This document shows positions 5,950-8,060 of a stretch of DNA of 8,060 nt, in pieces (the stretch's first letter is position 1; each line of letters opens with the position of its first letter). Under the pieces are notes generated by a model, which saw nothing but the letters and a program-made list of their open reading frames with translations, made no database searches and was not told the origin of the DNA. This DNA is from Betaproteobacteria bacterium. GTDB lineage: Bacteria; Pseudomonadota; Gammaproteobacteria; Burkholderiales; SG8-39. The stretch lies in NCBI GenBank assembly GCA_007280315.1, contig QYQC01000215.1, forward strand, positions 1 through 8,060, written 5' to 3'. The position numbers and the translations under genes were made by a program.

Positions 5950-6159
5950 ATGGGCAACCACGTCTACAAGCACATCGAACTGACCGGTTCATCCGCCAAG
6001 AGTATCGAAGACGCCGTCAGCGGTGCAATCGCCAAGGCTTCGTTGACATTGCGCAACATCCACTGGTTCGAGGTCGTCGAGACGCGCGGCCACGTGGAAG
6101 GCGGCAAAGTAGCACACTGGCAGGTGACGATTAAGGTGGGATTCACCCTGGAGGAATGA
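5950..6159 (+). CDS. Dodecin (flavin-binding dodecameric protein)
   Basis: This 69-residue cytoplasmic protein stores or buffers flavins and forms a hollow dodecamer. The sequence follows the bacterial dodecin pattern throughout: HVYKHIELTGSS (4-15), a single helix SIEDAVSGAIAKAS (18-31), strand RNIHWFEVVETRGHVE (35-50) and strand KVAHWQVTIKVGF (53-65). W39 matches the tryptophan that stacks on the isoalloxazine ring, and Q58 the glutamine that contacts the flavin edge. Length is typical for the family (65-75). The start is fixed by the AGGAG site. It appears monocistronic: the small-RNA terminator lies upstream and a hairpin without a T-tract follows the stop. I see no clear promoter in 5790-5938. 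Confidence 0.95.
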   Translation: MGNHVYKHIELTGSSAKSIEDAVSGAIAKASLTLRNIHWFEVVETRGHVEGGKVAHWQVTIKVGFTLEE

Positions 6160-6167
6160 TTCCGCGC

Positions 6168-6188
6168 AATGGCGATCGAATCGCCATT
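6168..6188. repeat. Perfect 9-bp inverted repeat after the dodecin gene
   Basis: AATGGCGAT (6168-6176) and ATCGCCATT (6180-6188) are exact complements with a 3-nt loop, 8 bp after the dodecin stop. No T-run follows, so it may stabilise the mRNA end or be a weak terminator. The right arm recurs as ATCGCCATTC about 26 bp further on. Confidence 0.5.
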
Positions 6189-6344
6189 CCAGCCCAGGCG
6201 ATCGCGCTTTGGTCATCGCCATTCGAACGGTCCAGACCATTCGGATAGTTTCGCGCGCTGCAGCGTGCCGAGTAAGCAGTTACAATTTCAGTACACCGAC
6301 CTTTCTGCTTCACCAGCGACGCCAACGCAAAAGCTTAAACACCC

Positions 6345-6728
6345 ATGACTACAAACAGCGGGCTCGAGGCCGCCCTCGCGTTGGCGGAAGCCGCATGGCG
6401 CAGGGCAAGCGAAGGTTTGGCTCAAGCCCGAACCAATTGGGCTGAAGCCAATGACGCCTGGGAAAAACTGATCAGCGACCGGCGCGCGCCGGGCACCGAT
6501 CGGCGCAAGTCCAGGAAACCGCTGCCCCAGGGGTTCCCCGACCGGCGCAAGTCTGGCAACGATCGCCGTATTCCAGAGGCCGATATCGACGCACTGTCCA
6601 GGTTGGTCACGGAACGGCACAATGCCTACCTCAAACGCGGTAAGGCCGAGGCGGATCTCGCAAGTGCCGGGATCGCATTGGACGCGGCGGCAGAAAGGCG
6701 GGAAAAGGCCGCCGCCGCGTTGAGGTGA
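6345..6728 (+). CDS. Hypothetical helical protein with paired DRR motifs
   Basis: I do not recognise this 127-residue protein. It has an Ala-rich helix (6-42), a basic, Pro/Gly-containing middle (44-77) and a second Ala-rich charged helix (79-126), which could pack as a helical hairpin or coiled coil. The middle holds four DRR triplets, at 45-47, 52-54, 66-68 and 73-75, that is two copies of DRR-x4-DRR 21 residues apart. The second and third triplets are each followed by KS. Similar DRR/ERR arrays occur in linkers of some proteobacterial signalling proteins, but I cannot assign a role. There is no signal peptide or membrane segment. ATG 6345 lacks a good Shine-Dalgarno. A possible -10 TACAAT lies at 6281-6286 without a clear -35. 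Codon use resembles the neighbouring genes. Confidence 0.65.
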   Translation: MTTNSGLEAALALAEAAWRRASEGLAQARTNWAEANDAWEKLISDRRAPGTDRRKSRKPLPQGFPDRRKSGNDRRIPEADIDALSRLVTERHNAYLKRGKAEADLASAGIALDAAAERREKAAAALR

Positions 6729-6778
6729 CCAAAAGGCGTAGAGGAGTGAGCGGGGGCACGCGCCTGCATCACGCCCCT

Positions 6779-6805
6779 CCGTCAGGGCACTGATTGCCCT
6801 GACGG
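6779..6805. terminator. Perfect 11-bp hairpin between convergent genes
   Basis: CCGTCAGGGCA (6779-6789) pairs exactly with TGCCCTGACGG (6795-6805) around a 5-nt loop. It lies 50 bp after the plus-strand hypothetical gene and beyond the end of the convergent minus-strand gene. No T-tract follows on either strand, so intrinsic termination would be weak; a bidirectional barrier or mRNA 3' stabiliser is possible. Confidence 0.45.
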
Positions 6806-6815
6806 CTGGCGCTTA

Positions 6816-6844
6816 CGTCGAATCGTGCTGGGCACGAATCGACG
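6816..6844. terminator. 13-bp hairpin just after the fibronectin-repeat gene
   Basis: CGTCGAATCGTGC (6816-6828) pairs with GCACGAATCGACG (6832-6844) with one mismatch and the 3-nt loop TGG. It starts 9 bp beyond the minus-strand stop codon at 6854. It is the likelier 3' end structure for that gene, although no T-tract follows. Confidence 0.45.
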
Positions 6845-6853
6845 CGGACGCGG

Positions 6854-8060
6854 CTAAGGCTTGTTGACCCAGAACCCCATCGTCGGGTCGAGCACTTTCG
6901 TGCCGAAGTCCAGGTACGACTTGGACGTGATGTAGCTGGAAAGTCCCCCGCTCTTTTCCAGGCTCGGCGCATAGAAATACCAGTTCGTCTGTCCCGCGTC
7001 CCAGGCCCACAGCGTAGTCAGGTTCACCGGAATGACACCGATCGTCGGCGGCGTAGTGCTGATAAGTGCGTTGAACTGGCTCGGCGTCTTGCTGTCGCCG
7101 GTCGCGTTCAGGCTCCATCCGGGGACCAGATTCTGGAACGACGCGGAGTTCACCAGCGCGCCCGCGGGCAAGGTCGTGGTGAACGCGATCTTCGCATTCA
7201 CCCAGAAGCCTTCGCCGCCGTTGATCGTGGTAAGCGCATCGTAGCCTTTGCTCACGACGTAGTCGGTCAGCTGCTGCCCTACCAGCGAAGGCGCGTAGAA
7301 CGCCCATTTCGTGGTCGAGGCCACCCACTTCCAGATGGTGATCGTCTTGGTCGTGTCGCCAAAAGCGGTGGCGACGTCGAGCGCGGTGCTGGAACTGTTT
7401 CCTACAAGGTTCCAACCGGGAGCAAAACTGAGCGTTGACGTCGGCACGGTAGCGCTGACCTCGGCAGAAATGGCGCTTTCGCCGGCACTGTTGAGCGCAG
7501 TCACTACTATGTAATACGGAACACCCGGCGCGCCCGAATGGGGCGCAAACGGACTGCTTGCGCCCGTATGGACGTGCCCGCCAGCCAGAGACGCATAATT
7601 GGCTTTGGTCACGCCAGAAGCATTCGCCATGTACACGTTATATGACGTCGCGCCGGTAACCGTAGGCCAGCTTGTCGTTATGAGATTGCCGCCGGTAATC
7701 GAACCGACGACTCCTGTGGGCGCCGCGGGCACGGCCGCCGTAGACTGAACGGTAACGCTGACCTCGGCAGAAACAACGCTCTCCCCGGCGCTGTTCAGCG
7801 CAGTTACCACGATGTAATACGGAACACCTACCGCGCCGGAATGAGGCGCGAACGGGCTCGTGGCATTTGTATGAACGTGGCCGCCCGTCAGAGAGGCGTA
7901 GTTGGCCTTGGTCACACCGGCCGCGTTTGCCATATAGACGTTATACGACGTCGCGCCGGGAACCGCACTCCACGTCGTCGTTATGAAATTGCCGCCGGTA
8001 ATCGAGCCCACGACTCCTGCCGGCGCCGCAGGAATCGCAACTGGTGCTACCGGTGTCACC
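6854..8060 (-). CDS. Repetitive, probably secreted protein with fibronectin-III-like repeats, N-terminus outside window
   Basis: The frame is open from the right edge to TAG at 6854-6856 (about 401 residues visible). The GTG at 8059 is probably only an internal valine. Counting from it, a fibronectin-type-III-like repeat occupies 11-104 and a second 112-205, with the same landmarks in each: TSYNVYMANA, TKANYASL, GGHVHT, SPFAPHSGA, YYIVVTALNSAGES. A different repeat follows twice, at about 213-290 and 311-401: PGWNLVGN or PGWSLNAT, WKW or WAW, WAFYAPSL or WYFYAPSL, and a final GFWVN. The low charge, Thr/Ser/Ala/Gly richness and absence of cysteine fit an extracellular or cell-surface protein. 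A signal peptide would lie outside. No catalytic residues or sorting motif are visible. A role in adhesion or surface display is inference. Confidence 0.8.
   Translation of the reverse strand, partial: VTPVAPVAIPAAPAGVVGSITGGNFITTTWSAVPGATSYNVYMANAAGVTKANYASLTGGHVHTNATSPFAPHSGAVGVPYYIVVTALNSAGESVVSAEVSVTVQSTAAVPAAPTGVVGSITGGNLITTSWPTVTGATSYNVYMANASGVTKANYASLAGGHVHTGASSPFAPHSGAPGVPYYIVVTALNSAGESAISAEVSATVPTSTLSFAPGWNLVGNSSSTALDVATAFGDTTKTITIWKWVASTTKWAFYAPSLVGQQLTDYVVSKGYDALTTINGGEGFWVNAKIAFTTTLPAGALVNSASFQNLVPGWSLNATGDSKTPSQFNALISTTPPTIGVIPVNLTTLWAWDAGQTNWYFYAPSLEKSGGLSSYITSKSYLDFGTKVLDPTMGFWVNKP
6857..7423 (-). repeat. Two diverged tryptophan-rich C-terminal repeats
   Basis: Segments 7190-7423 and 6857-7129 both encode PGW..., a W-x-W strand, a W-x-FYAPSL strand, a short helix and a closing GFWVN. 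They are clearly related at protein level but strongly diverged. I do not know a family name for this module. Confidence 0.6.
7445..8029 (-). repeat. Tandem repeat encoding two fibronectin-III-like domains
   Basis: Two copies, 7748-8029 and 7445-7726, have a period of about 303 bp. The proteins are nearly identical in the second half of each copy while the DNA differs at many third positions. This points to an old duplication kept under protein-level selection rather than a recent one. Confidence 0.75.

Noticed and set aside
1..8060. CRISPR array, transposon, tRNA or rRNA
   Set aside because: I saw no short regularly spaced repeats, transposase motifs, cloverleaf or rRNA core. The repeats at 7445-8029 are coding domain duplications.

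Overview
The window looks like a chromosomal piece of a GC-rich betaproteobacterium able to degrade phenol without oxygen, of the Thauera / Aromatoleum / Azoarcus type. Three things point there. The left-hand gene reads through without a break as the alpha subunit of phenylphosphate synthase, the first enzyme of anaerobic phenol degradation. The divergent gene is a DmpR/MopR-type sigma-54 activator that keeps the phenol-contacting and zinc-binding residues. A DUF4936-type protein, a family I associate with betaproteobacteria, lies further right. The genus is inference.

Layout. Positions 1-1687 (minus) hold phenylphosphate synthase alpha, cut by the window edge about seven residues before its expected phosphorylated histidine. 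Positions 1688-2124 are a divergent control region with a consensus sigma-54 promoter facing the synthase gene (1774-1788), a DmpR/XylR-type upstream activating sequence (1994-2009) and an FNR-like box (2061-2074) in front of the regulator. Positions 2125-3870 (plus) encode the activator. A YhbP/UPF0306-like flavin-fold protein (3870-4331) overlaps its stop codon by one base. Convergent to these is a minus-strand pair, a MarR-family repressor (5220 to 4678) and a DUF4936-like protein (to 4376), also joined by an overlapping stop and start.

Positions 5221-5949 carry no convincing protein gene. They contain an almost perfect sigma-70 promoter (5496-5524, plus) whose spacer holds a small inverted repeat suitable as a MarR-type operator, and a strong intrinsic terminator (5753-5789). 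Together these delimit a candidate small RNA of about 260 nt with several GGA motifs. After it come a dodecin flavin-storage protein (5950-6159), an unrecognised helical protein with paired DRR motifs (6345-6728), two hairpins between convergent genes, and the C-terminal part of a repetitive, probably secreted protein (6854-8060, minus) with two fibronectin-type-III-like repeats and two tryptophan-rich repeats.

How it fits together (inference): phenol binds the activator, which acts from the upstream site with sigma-54 RNA polymerase to switch on the synthase operon running leftwards. The FNR-like box would tie activator supply to low oxygen. The right half is ordinary accessory and housekeeping content, with the MarR / small-RNA unit as the least explained part.
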